Assembly: GCA_045599585.1 (NCBI GenBank)
Contig: JAZRWH010000085.1
Location: 1 to 64,000, forward strand
Length of the DNA: 64,000 bases
Origin: RGIG464 sp045599585
Lineage (GTDB): Bacteria > Myxococcota_A > Bradymonadia > UBA4248
Reading direction: 5' to 3'
Below are positions 43,287-51,749 of this stretch, one piece after another. Both the position numbers and the translations under genes were made by a program. A model generated the notes under the pieces. The model ran no database searches, was not told where the DNA came from, and saw only the letters and a list, made by a program, of their open reading frames with translations. Position 1 is the first letter of the stretch. Each line of letters begins with the position of its first letter.

Positions 43287-46280
43287 CTACAAAATCGCAC
43301 AGCTTAATGCATAATTCGTTTGATTATTATCACTGCGACACTCAACAGGGACTTTATCTGTAAAGGTCAACATCAGATTAGCTGGATTTGGCATATCTGA
43401 CCCAATCGTTAATCCATAGCTCAAGCTCTCGCTTGCACCTGGACGCAAATCTTTAGTCGTTTGCACCGTTCCCGCTAAGACCGTTTCGCCATTTGTGTTG
43501 ACATACCATATATTAACATCAACACCTGCTACGGCAGTCGCCCAGCCAACATTTTTGACATTAAAATATAACGGCGTCGTACTATCACAAGAACGCGGCG
43601 ATGAAATCGATGAAATCTCAAGATCAGGCAAATAACTCGCCCCTGGCTGAACATTCAATCTGAAGTTATTCAGATTCTTTACTTCCCAGTTTTTGCGAGG
43701 ATCCTTGGGAATCGAACAGTCGTCCGAAACGTTCGTAACGCTGTATGCATGTTGATTATATACTTTGCGAGTATTGACCCAATCCCTATTCGGACTTGAA
43801 AATGCTCGCACACCGTGTGAGCCTTTCAATGCATCCCCGCCCTGAGCCATGATGGCATCGGTACACGCGTCTTTGCCATACTGAACTGTCAAACTGCTCG
43901 GACAATTGTTAATACTGCAAGAATTGTTGGCAGAAATAAGAATCTCCGCATGACCATCCGCATTTACGTCTGCAATAACCGGATACTCGTAATGCGTACA
44001 GGTCGTATTACATTGACAAAATCGCGTTTCGCCCGTTTTACCATCATATACTCGCAGAAAATACTCGTCTGCATAGACAACTTCTGCTTTGCCATCACCA
44101 TCAAAGTCAAAGACTGAAGATCCCGTACGACCTGAAGATGTATCGTGCGAACCGCGCTTCCAAAGCTCATTCCCCTGCCAATCAAGAACGATGTTACCCG
44201 AGACGCCTGCAAATGCAATTTCGGGCTCGGGCGTGTCATTCATATTGGCAATCGTCGGTGTACCACCGCCGCCTACAGAATACTTCACAGGGGCGTTCCA
44301 GAAATTATTGCCTGTTTTGGCATCGTAAGCCATGAGTGTGGCACTCGAATTGCGCACAACGACAAGCTCAGGCGTACCATTAAGATCAAGATCTGCTACA
44401 GCTGGATAACCGTCAGGCTGATCCGTACGCTTCCAAAGCTCCGTCATGCTCTTGTTTTGAATATCTACCTTATAAACAACATTGCCGCCAACAAGTTCAA
44501 GTTTGTTGTCACCATCAACATCCAAGGCAACACTGTAATCACAAGCGCGATGCGTATGCGTGTTGTCATCACAAGCTTTATGCGCAATCACCTCTCCCGT
44601 TCGGCCATTATGAATCGTGTAACGACCATAAACCTCGACTTCGCCGTCTCCATCAAAATCAGCTACACCAGGGCCACTCTGACCACACTCCATATACCCT
44701 TGGTTCGCATGCCATTTAACTTCGAGATGATCCGCTGTCCCCGCAGCCGGATCGCCCGGCACAAAATCGTAGGCTATTAATTTATAATCTGCAGCACACG
44801 TTACAATTTCAATGTAAGGATCATCGTCCAAATTCGCCAAAGCAACCATGCTGCCGCCGTCCGTCAACGGTTTCCCGTCACTGCTAGCAATCAATTTGCC
44901 CGTCTGACCATTCAAAACACGGACAATAGCATTGCCTTCCCATGTTCCCCCCGTACTTCTTAAATACGAATTAAATACAACTTCAGGCAAACCGTCATGG
45001 TTGATATCCGCTACCATCGGCGAACTCATAACCTGATCATACTGCGGGAATGGATCAGGTGCTGTCTCTCCCCAATACCACAAAAGTGTTGGCTGAACTT
45101 CACCGCCCGTTGGCAAAAGTTGACACACCTCACCAGCAGGCTGCGGCAAACACCGCGATGTCGCTGTATCGCAGTACTCGTCATTCTCACACATATAATT
45201 ATCAATACACTTAACATCCGACGGCTTATAGCACTGATTCGAAGCACATAATTCACCTTCAGCACAGCAAACTTCACTGCCATCTGCTAATTCACAACGC
45301 TCACCAGCTTCGCAAACGATATGACAAATCTCGTTTTCACAGGTCTCCCCAGCATCACAGCACGTCGAACCACACGCCGCTTCATTGTCACAGCATTTTG
45401 TCTCAGAACCGCAAAACTCATTCGAGCCACAGCATACATCGCCACAATACTCCGTACGATCGCCTTTGGCATCTAAACAGAACGACGCATGCACACAAAC
45501 GCCATTCTCACAATACTCATCGCCATTGCAGGTCGTCGTTCCGCAGTATTCCTTGTCAAAACACACGCCGCCATCACAATACTGATTCTCTTCGCAAGTA
45601 ATGCCATCACAATCACCTATCGGATAACAGGCATTCATAATGCAAACTTCGTCCGATTTACACGCGTAACCACCGCAATCCCCGCGTTTAACACATTCAC
45701 TGTCACGGCATCTTTCGTCCTCATTGCACGTCAAACCGCCGCAGTCACCTGCCGCATGACATGAATCGTTGTAACAACTTTCAGATTCTAAACATTGAAC
45801 ACCACCACAATCACCAACACCTCGGCATGTGTTCAAAAAGCATATTTCATCGTCATCGCATAATACGCCACCGCAATCACCTGTTTTGACACAAGTATTA
45901 TTCAGACAACGCTCATCACTGCCACACAAAAGACCACCGCAAAGTCTGGAATTATTTATACAAGTTGATTCGATACACGTTTCTCCAGAATTACACTTTC
46001 TTCCGCCGCACAAAAGGCTGTTCGAAACACAATCCCCCAAAATACACGTCTGATCTGCATCGCATTGCTTTGACGCACACGGATCCTCTGCCCCCGGTTT
46101 CGTGCACTGATTATTGTGACACTCCAAGTCACTTGCACAATCCTCCTTGATCGTACATGCCTCCCCCTCCACGCCAGGCTTTTTGTCAGACGACCCGCTC
46201 ACCGAATCATCCCCACACGCTGTCAGACAGACGCTCAAAAAGGCAGCCCAAAATAATTCACCTCTTACGCTTACTTTCAT
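43287..46280 (-). CDS. Large lipoprotein: EGF-like Cys repeats plus FG-GAP/VCBS propeller
   Basis: A 997-residue surface protein of unknown target. Signal peptide with lipobox LTAC (Cys22), and AGGTGA before the ATG. Residues 40-375 contain about a dozen short Cys-rich repeats of the form CGG-x2-C-x3-E-x-C-x4-C, the myxobacterial EGF-like type. From about 395 to 830 follow FG-GAP/VCBS-like repeats with calcium-binding-type loops: DINHDGLPEVVF, DFDGDGEVEVYG, DVDGDNKLELVG, DFDGDGKAEVVY and DVNADGHAEIL, probably a beta-propeller. The last 150 residues look like a CARDB-type beta domain (PLYFNVKNVGWATAVAGVDV). A role in adhesion or prey/host surface contact is inferred from these modules only. 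Confidence 0.92.
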   Translation of the reverse strand: MKVSVRGELFWAAFLSVCLTACGDDSVSGSSDKKPGVEGEACTIKEDCASDLECHNNQCTKPGAEDPCASKQCDADQTCILGDCVSNSLLCGGRKCNSGETCIESTCINNSRLCGGLLCGSDERCLNNTCVKTGDCGGVLCDDDEICFLNTCRGVGDCGGVQCLESESCYNDSCHAAGDCGGLTCNEDERCRDSECVKRGDCGGYACKSDEVCIMNACYPIGDCDGITCEENQYCDGGVCFDKEYCGTTTCNGDEYCENGVCVHASFCLDAKGDRTEYCGDVCCGSNEFCGSETKCCDNEAACGSTCCDAGETCENEICHIVCEAGERCELADGSEVCCAEGELCASNQCYKPSDVKCIDNYMCENDEYCDTATSRCLPQPAGEVCQLLPTGGEVQPTLLWYWGETAPDPFPQYDQVMSSPMVADINHDGLPEVVFNSYLRSTGGTWEGNAIVRVLNGQTGKLIASSDGKPLTDGGSMVALANLDDDPYIEIVTCAADYKLIAYDFVPGDPAAGTADHLEVKWHANQGYMECGQSGPGVADFDGDGEVEVYGRYTIHNGRTGEVIAHKACDDNTHTHRACDYSVALDVDGDNKLELVGGNVVYKVDIQNKSMTELWKRTDQPDGYPAVADLDLNGTPELVVVRNSSATLMAYDAKTGNNFWNAPVKYSVGGGGTPTIANMNDTPEPEIAFAGVSGNIVLDWQGNELWKRGSHDTSSGRTGSSVFDFDGDGKAEVVYADEYFLRVYDGKTGETRFCQCNTTCTHYEYPVIADVNADGHAEILISANNSCSINNCPSSLTVQYGKDACTDAIMAQGGDALKGSHGVRAFSSPNRDWVNTRKVYNQHAYSVTNVSDDCSIPKDPRKNWEVKNLNNFRLNVQPGASYLPDLEISSISSPRSCDSTTPLYFNVKNVGWATAVAGVDVNIWYVNTNGETVLAGTVQTTKDLRPGASESLSYGLTIGSDMPNPANLMLTFTDKVPVECRSDNNQTNYALSCAIL

Positions 46281-46380
46281 AGAATCACCTATTTTGCATT
46301 TTATACGAACAAACTTTTATAGTTTGAATACATAACGATATATTCAAATAAATACGTATATTTTATTCTTTTTTTACATT

Positions 46381-46433
46381 GGGGGAAGTCTCCCCCTGAG
46401 CGGCTATTTGCAAGCAAATACGCCGCTACCCCC
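46381..46433 (+). repeat. Compound bulged-hairpin element (class A), forward
   Basis: GGGGGA-AGTC-TCCCCC, then TGAGCGGC-TATTTGC, AA loop, GCAAATA-C-GCCGCTACCCCC. It lies 25 bp 3' of the gene ending at 46458. Confidence 0.9.
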
Positions 46434-46457
46434 TCCCCTCATACACAAATGAATCAA

Positions 46458-47609
46458 CTAATTTCCAAGTTCTGTTGGAAATATGCGATCAATATACTTG
46501 AGTAGCGGATCGACAATTTCAAGCATCTTTGTCACTTCGTCATCAACGCATGTCATAATGCCATCTTTGTCTTTAAAGCCATATCGATAGAGCGGCTCAT
46601 AATAATCTTTTTTAAGATGAACGCTCAATACAACGACGTTGTTTTCCACAGCAAGTGAAACGTAATTATATGTCTTACGAATATCCAGAAGCAATTCCGC
46701 TAATTGTTGTGTAAAGAACATCGAGGCTTTGTAAGCCTCCAGCTTCTTAAGTTTATCCTTTAAGGATTCCTTCGGTTCCGTTTCATCCACAACATCCTCG
46801 GCGTCGGCAAAACCGTATATTTTCTTTTGCTCTTTTTCCCATTTTTCAAGGTAATCAAGTATTCTCCCCAAAGAATATGTTTTTTGTTCTTTATTGCCTG
46901 AAATAGGATGCGTCACCCGAAACTTCTTCGTAAATTCAGGCGATTCAACAATGGATAATTCCTGAAGTTCCGGTGATTCAGGATACGGATTGAGCAACGT
47001 CTTTGGAACAATCAAAACGCGTTCTCCGACAAGTTTCTTTGGCATTTCAATCACAAAGCAGAAACCCAAAAAACACGTTGAACCATTCGGACCTCCTCCG
47101 TTAACATTCATTATGTGAATATTCAGATTATGGTTTGTGAGAGCTATATAATCATTGGATGTCGTACGCTCCGTTCCATTAGGCATAGGAAACTGCATAG
47201 CCAAGTCAGAAATATCAATAACTTTTTTGCCAGTTTTGTAACTAAAATCCTCTTCCCTATGACAATAAAGTTTAAGATCTGTACGCTGCTCTAATGCCCT
47301 GCGGACATAATAATCCTTGAACATCTCAACTTTAGGCGTCACCAGCTTACGTATAATAAATGATCGTATGACAGCACCAATCGCAATGAAGATGAAAAAG
47401 ATGACGGCACCTGCGCCACCTTTGTCCTTCATATTTAAAATGTAAATACAAAGGTAAACAGCCAATCCTAAGCTCAGCAAAATATACACAAACGAAACGA
47501 TCCAATTGATTACAAATTTGATCGTCAAGGCGCCTTTGATCTTTACGCAACCTTCATTAAACGACGATTCACTTGTGTAAGCAGAAAGATCAAATTTGTT
47601 TGTTGCCAT
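46458..47609 (-). CDS. Two-TM protein, possibly DUF3137-like
   Basis: A 383-residue protein with two hydrophobic segments near residues 30-60 (FVINWIVSFVYILLSLGLAVYL, split by a short turn) and 68-88 (AVIFFIFIAIGAVIRSFII). A cytoplasmic domain follows with DFSYKTGKKVIDISDLAM and STCFLGFCFVIEMPK. The C-terminal 130 residues are helical (ESLKDKLKKLEAYKASMFF). The order resembles DUF3137 proteins, but I cannot confirm this. AGAGGTG precedes the ATG. No operon partner. Confidence 0.72.
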   Translation of the reverse strand: MATNKFDLSAYTSESSFNEGCVKIKGALTIKFVINWIVSFVYILLSLGLAVYLCIYILNMKDKGGAGAVIFFIFIAIGAVIRSFIIRKLVTPKVEMFKDYYVRRALEQRTDLKLYCHREEDFSYKTGKKVIDISDLAMQFPMPNGTERTTSNDYIALTNHNLNIHIMNVNGGGPNGSTCFLGFCFVIEMPKKLVGERVLIVPKTLLNPYPESPELQELSIVESPEFTKKFRVTHPISGNKEQKTYSLGRILDYLEKWEKEQKKIYGFADAEDVVDETEPKESLKDKLKKLEAYKASMFFTQQLAELLLDIRKTYNYVSLAVENNVVVLSVHLKKDYYEPLYRYGFKDKDGIMTCVDDEVTKMLEIVDPLLKYIDRIFPTELGN

Positions 47610-47831
47610 TGTCTACACCTCTTTACTTATGAATAAAACAGATCGGATTCATGCGACGTTAAAAAGATCCGAACAAAGACTATTTCTAGCACAAATTAGC
47701 TTGTTTCAATCAACAAATCTCATTCGCCAATGAAACAAACCAATGAGCAAAAATAGATGCGTGAGCGCTCGCTCTAGCTCACTTTTGCTCAAAGTTGGGT
47801 TAGGAAGACGCGTACCTAAGACACGATTTGC

Positions 47832-47962
47832 GCGCGGCGTATCTGCAGTACGGGCATTTTAAATGCACCGACTGCAGATAGCCCGCGCCCAAGGCCGTAT
47901 TTCGCTGCTTACAGCAGCGGAATAGGCCGTCAGCGAGCCGTATTCGCCACGGGCGAATAGGC
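47832..47962 (-). repeat. Three bulged hairpins (class B), reverse
   Basis: At 47832-47888 GCGCGGC-G-TATCTGCAGT with a 21-nt loop and ACTGCAGATA-GCCCGCGC, at 47893-47928 GGCC-G-TATTTCGCTGC...GCAGCGGAATA-GGCC, and at 47937-47962 GCC-G-TATTCGCC...GGCGAATA-GGC. They lie in the divergent region upstream of glyQ. The rest of 47610-48082 shows no gene. Confidence 0.87.
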
Positions 47963-48082
47963 GAAGCACAAAGTTAAACAAGAAACGACGCGGGATACCA
48001 CACCACTTTGAAGCAAAACGCTGCGTTTCATGAATTATGGGTTAAAAAATGAGAGAAAAAGCGGTAAAAGGCGCGGCGTATG

Positions 48083-48117
48083 GCCCGAGGATCGCGTGTT
48101 TTCGGGCTCGTTTTTTG
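48083..48117 (+). terminator. Candidate attenuator in the glyQS leader
   Basis: GCCCGA...TCGGGC followed by TCGTTTTTTGTTTTT, about 20 bases before the glyQ start. No + strand gene precedes it, so it may stop transcripts in the leader. I see no T-box core, so the sensing mechanism is unknown. Confidence 0.6.
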
Positions 48118-48137
48118 TTTTTATAGGAGAGAATTCC

Positions 48138-49031
48138 ATGAATTTTCAGGATTTGGTCTTGACGCTTCAAAAATACTGGGCGTCTCAGGGCTGTGTCGTT
48201 CAGCAGCCATACGATATTGAAAAAGGCGCGGGTACGTTTAACCCGGCCACATTCTTCCGTGCACTCGGCCCCGAGCCTTACTCGGTTGCGTTCATTGAAC
48301 CTTGCCGACGCCCGGTCGATGCGCGTTATGGTGAAAACCCAAATCGCTGGGGTGCTTATTATCAGTTCCAGGTTATTTTGAAGCCGAGTCCGAAAAATGT
48401 TTTGGATCTATACTTTGGCTCGTTGAAAGCAATCGGCATTGATCCTATGGCGCACGACATTCGTCTCGTTGAAGACAACTGGGAAGCACCGTCTCAAGGT
48501 GCTTGGGGATGCGGCTGGGAAGTCTGGGCCGATGGTATGGAAGTCACACAATTCACTTATTTCCAGCAGGTCGGAGGCATTCCTTGTAATCCCGTCACGG
48601 CGGAAATCACGTATGGCCTCGAGCGTATCTGCATGTATATGCAGAACGTCGACAGCATCCACGAACTTCAGTGGGTTGGCGATATCAAATACAAAGACGT
48701 CCACCTTCAGGCAGAAATCGAACAATCTAAATATTATTTGGATGAAGCAAGCGTCGATCTCGAATACAAACTGTTTGAGATGTACGAAGCCGAAGCGAAG
48801 CGTCTCTTGGACATGGGACTTGCATTCCCGGGTTACGATCACGTGCTCAAATGCTCGCACGCATTCAATATTCTGCAAGCTCGTGGCGCAATTTCGGTCA
48901 CTGATCGCCAATCATACATCAACCGCATCCGCACGCTTTCGCGTATGGCCGCCGATTGCTACCTCAAACAACGAGAAGAAATGGGATTCCCTCTTCTCAA
49001 AAATGACAATGCAGACAAAAAGGAGGACTAA
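48138..49031 (+). CDS. glyQ: Glycine--tRNA ligase alpha subunit
   Basis: The catalytic subunit of the heterotetrameric bacterial glycyl-tRNA synthetase. With the start at 48138 (MNFQDLVLTLQKYW) it has 297 residues, as expected; GGAG sits 11 bases upstream. The frame is open 108 bp further upstream, but that part overlaps the putative attenuator. Family motifs include WASQGCVVQQPYDIEKGAGT, ARYGENPNRWGAYYQFQV, VEDNWEAPSQGAWGCGWEV and GLERICMYMQ. glyS starts 4 bases after its stop, so the two are cotranscribed and probably translationally coupled. Confidence 0.98.
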   Translation: MNFQDLVLTLQKYWASQGCVVQQPYDIEKGAGTFNPATFFRALGPEPYSVAFIEPCRRPVDARYGENPNRWGAYYQFQVILKPSPKNVLDLYFGSLKAIGIDPMAHDIRLVEDNWEAPSQGAWGCGWEVWADGMEVTQFTYFQQVGGIPCNPVTAEITYGLERICMYMQNVDSIHELQWVGDIKYKDVHLQAEIEQSKYYLDEASVDLEYKLFEMYEAEAKRLLDMGLAFPGYDHVLKCSHAFNILQARGAISVTDRQSYINRIRTLSRMAADCYLKQREEMGFPLLKNDNADKKED

Positions 49032-49034
49032 CAG

Positions 49035-51143
49035 ATGTCTCAGTCACTGATTTTTGAATTGGGCTGCGAAGATCTTCCTGCCCTCCAGATCAATATGGCG
49101 ATTGATTCGCTCAAACAAGGTTTTGTCGATCGCTGCAAAGAGGCACGCATTGCTCTTGGCGAAGTTAAAGCCTACGCTTCTCCGCGTCGTTTGACGCTTC
49201 TTGTCGAAGATGTTGCTGAACGTCAAAGCGATCTCGAAATGCTCAAAGTTGGCCCGGCTGCTGCTGCTGCTCGCAAACCCGATGGCACGCTTACGCCCGC
49301 TGCTACTGGCTTCCTTAAGAGCCTCGGCGTCGACGAATCTGCGCTCGAAATCGTCGTTCAAGAAAAGAAAAAAGGCAAACCCATCGAATACATCGCCGCT
49401 CGCGTATGCGAAAAAGGCGATGAGTCCCGTAAACTTCTGGGCAAAATCCTCGAAGATGACCTCGCTGCAATCCATTGGGGCAAACCCATGCGCTGGTCCG
49501 ATGAACCCACGCTCTTCGCCCGCCCTGTTCACTGGATTTTATGCCGCTTGGGCGACGAAGTTCTCCCCATGAAATTCGCTGGCGTCGAATCCGGTTCTCT
49601 CACCTATGGCCACCGCTTTATGGCCCCTGGCGCAATCGAAGTGAAATCGACTCAAGAATACGTCGACAAACTCCGCGACGCCAAAGTACTCGTCGACACA
49701 GACGAACGTCGCGCTAAAGTCATCGAAGAAGCTACAAAAGTCGCCGCTTCGATCGGAGGTACCCTCGTACACAACGATGAACTCCTTGAAGAAGTCGTTC
49801 AGATCCTCGAATGGCCTGTCGGCATCGTCGGCTCATTCGATCCCGCCTTCCTCAAAATCCCCCACGAAGTCATTATTACAAGCATGGTCACAAACCAGCG
49901 TTATTTCAGCGTCGTCGACAAAAACGGTAATCTCATGCCGAACTTTGTTACGCTCTCAAATACCGAAGTTTATGATCGCGCCGTCGTTGCTCGCGGAAAC
50001 GAACGCGTTCTCGTCGCCCGTCTCAAAGACGCCGAGTTCTTCTACGCCGAAGACCGAAAGCACAACCTCGAATACTACAATGAAAAACTCAGCCACATGC
50101 GCTACATTGAAGGCATGGGCTCAACCTACGACAAAGTGCTCCGCGATGAAGAACTCGCGTTGGCCGTCGCTGATCTCTGGAATGGCGAAGTCAACAAAGA
50201 ACACGTTCGTCAAACCGCTCACTTCTGCAAAGCCGACCTCGCCACGAATGTCGTTTACGAATTCCCCGAAGTCGAAGGCATGATGGGCGACTACTACGGT
50301 CGTGAAGAAGGACTCTCTGCCGACGTTTGCACTGGTATCCGCGAAACATATAGCCCGCGTCAGGCTGGTGCACCCGTCGCTTCGACGCTCACTGGCGCTA
50401 TCGCTGGCATCGCCGACAAAGTCGATACCATCACCGCCCTCTTTGCTCTTGGACGTATTCCTACCGGCGCCGCTGACCCGTTCGCTCTGCGTCGATGCGC
50501 AAACGGCATCATGCGCACACTCCTCGAGTTCAAACAAACAATGTCGCTCGATCCCGTCGTCCGCGCTGCGATCAAATGCGTCCGTGACACCGAAAAACGC
50601 CTCGCTACCAAGCACGTTACGAACGACGATGAAGCTCTGACCAAACAGATCCTCGATTTCATGCAGACGCGCCTTCGCTTCATGCTCAATGAAAATCACG
50701 CCGTTGAAGTCATCGATTCCGTTCTCGCTGTCAGCCCGCTCGCCGACATTCCCGCAATCGTAGGCCGCGTCGAAGCGATCTCTAAACATCGCTCAAGCGA
50801 TATGTTCGCAAGCCTCGTCACAACGTTTAAGCGCGTTGCAAATATTGTTCGCCAGGCTGGCACAGTTTCCGCCAAGCTCGACGCCTCCAAGTTCGAATGC
50901 GACGCTGAACGCGACTTCGCCAAAGCTATCAATGACGCCACTGACAGCTACAAAGCCGCTATGGCCGCCAACAACTTCGGCGATGCTCTCTCGATGCTCG
51001 AATCCTTGCGTGCACCCGCTGACGCCTTCTTCGATGCTGTCCTCGTCAACTGCGATGATCTCGACGTCCGCAACAATCGACTCGCGCTCCTCGCCAGTGT
51101 TCAGAGCCTCTTCGACGTCTTCTGCGACGTTCGCAAACTCTAA
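49035..51143 (+). CDS. glyS: Glycine--tRNA ligase beta subunit
   Basis: The tRNA-binding subunit of glycyl-tRNA synthetase; 702 residues is normal. Motifs: LIFELGCEDLPALQI at the N-terminus, EDDLAAIHWGKPMRW, FARPVHWILCRLGDEVLPMKFAG, VITSMVTNQRYFSVVDKNG and VYEFPEVEGMMGDYYGREEG, an HD-like region (ALRRCANGIMRTLLEF) and a C-terminal anticodon-binding helical part. AGGAGG lies before the ATG at 49035. C-ending codons, especially CTC and GTC, dominate the second half. It ends in three bulged hairpins. Confidence 0.98.
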   Translation: MSQSLIFELGCEDLPALQINMAIDSLKQGFVDRCKEARIALGEVKAYASPRRLTLLVEDVAERQSDLEMLKVGPAAAAARKPDGTLTPAATGFLKSLGVDESALEIVVQEKKKGKPIEYIAARVCEKGDESRKLLGKILEDDLAAIHWGKPMRWSDEPTLFARPVHWILCRLGDEVLPMKFAGVESGSLTYGHRFMAPGAIEVKSTQEYVDKLRDAKVLVDTDERRAKVIEEATKVAASIGGTLVHNDELLEEVVQILEWPVGIVGSFDPAFLKIPHEVIITSMVTNQRYFSVVDKNGNLMPNFVTLSNTEVYDRAVVARGNERVLVARLKDAEFFYAEDRKHNLEYYNEKLSHMRYIEGMGSTYDKVLRDEELALAVADLWNGEVNKEHVRQTAHFCKADLATNVVYEFPEVEGMMGDYYGREEGLSADVCTGIRETYSPRQAGAPVASTLTGAIAGIADKVDTITALFALGRIPTGAADPFALRRCANGIMRTLLEFKQTMSLDPVVRAAIKCVRDTEKRLATKHVTNDDEALTKQILDFMQTRLRFMLNENHAVEVIDSVLAVSPLADIPAIVGRVEAISKHRSSDMFASLVTTFKRVANIVRQAGTVSAKLDASKFECDAERDFAKAINDATDSYKAAMAANNFGDALSMLESLRAPADAFFDAVLVNCDDLDVRNNRLALLASVQSLFDVFCDVRKL

Positions 51144-51205
51144 TGCCGCGTATCCTCTAAAAGCCCACGCATCCACATTGCTCTGGGCTTCGAGACTTTT
51201 TATAG

Positions 51206-51303
51206 GCGACGGCTATTTGCTTCGCAAATACGCCCTCGCTGTCGGGCTATTGCTTCGCAATACGCCCGACTTTCGCCCGCTATTGGCTCTCCAATACGCG
51301 GGC
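51206..51303 (+). repeat. Three bulged hairpins (class B) after glyS
   Basis: At 51206-51239 GGC-TATTTGC-TTC-GCAAATA-C-GCC, at 51241-51270 GTCGGGC-TATTGC-TTC-GCAATA-C-GCCCGAC, and at 51275-51303 GCCCGC-TATTGG-CTCT-CCAATA-C-GCGGGC followed by TTTTT. The last could end the glyQS transcript. Confidence 0.9.
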
Positions 51304-51372
51304 TTTTTAATTGGTTTATACAACACAATCTATCTACAACTTAACCACAGTTACTACGCACCCGAGGGGAAT

Positions 51373-51560
51373 TTATAGAGAGCGCATGAACGCAAAGTGT
51401 TCGAAGCGCGGTACGTTCATGATGCTTATGTGCATAAGCTACCGTGTGCTCACGCTGCTGGAAGCCGCCGACTTGAATAACCGGGGCCTTAAAAGCCGAA
51501 GGCAAAACGGGCTCGGTTCAGAGGATATATATCTTCCCCCCTTTTATGCCCGCGCGTCGA
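51373..51560 (+). ncRNA. Possible small structured RNA between glyS and the next genes
   Basis: No protein gene is visible. It starts with the GAACGC-AAA-GTGTTC hairpin shared with about 17020-17050, then GCTTAT-GTGC-ATAAGC and other GC-rich pairing, and ends near a T/C-rich run at 51530-51545. No match to a known RNA family could be made by eye; the element is weak but the shared hairpin supports structure. Confidence 0.3.
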
Positions 51561-51680
51561 AGGCGCGCGGGCACATCAGCTGAGCTGTAACTACCCTCAT
51601 TCCTTAAATCATCATCATACTATACGAAGTAAAACGCGATTTAAGGGTGCGCAAGCGTATTTAATATCGTCTAAATATTA

Positions 51681-51715
51681 AAACAAAAAAGGCGGCTAAA
51701 GCCGCCTTTTTTGTT
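51681..51715. terminator. Bidirectional terminator before the 51750 gene
   Basis: AAAAAAGGCGGC-TAAA-GCCGCCTTTTTT, a perfect hairpin with tracts on both sides. It serves the minus-strand lipoprotein operon and any + strand read-through. Confidence 0.94.
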
Positions 51716-51749
51716 TAATTGTAATAAATAATATTATTACACAACTTAA

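Noticed and set aside
48030..48137. glyQ starting at 48030
   Set aside because: That extension overlaps a terminator-like hairpin and lacks family similarity; ATG 48138 has GGAG and gives the normal N-terminus.
50121..50789. 222-codon minus-strand frame inside glyS
   Set aside because: Antisense shadow of glyS, produced by strong third-position C bias.
51373..51560. 6S RNA
   Set aside because: A short GCCTTAAAA-like match and GC-rich pairing are suggestive, but the long closing stem and central bubble could not be traced.
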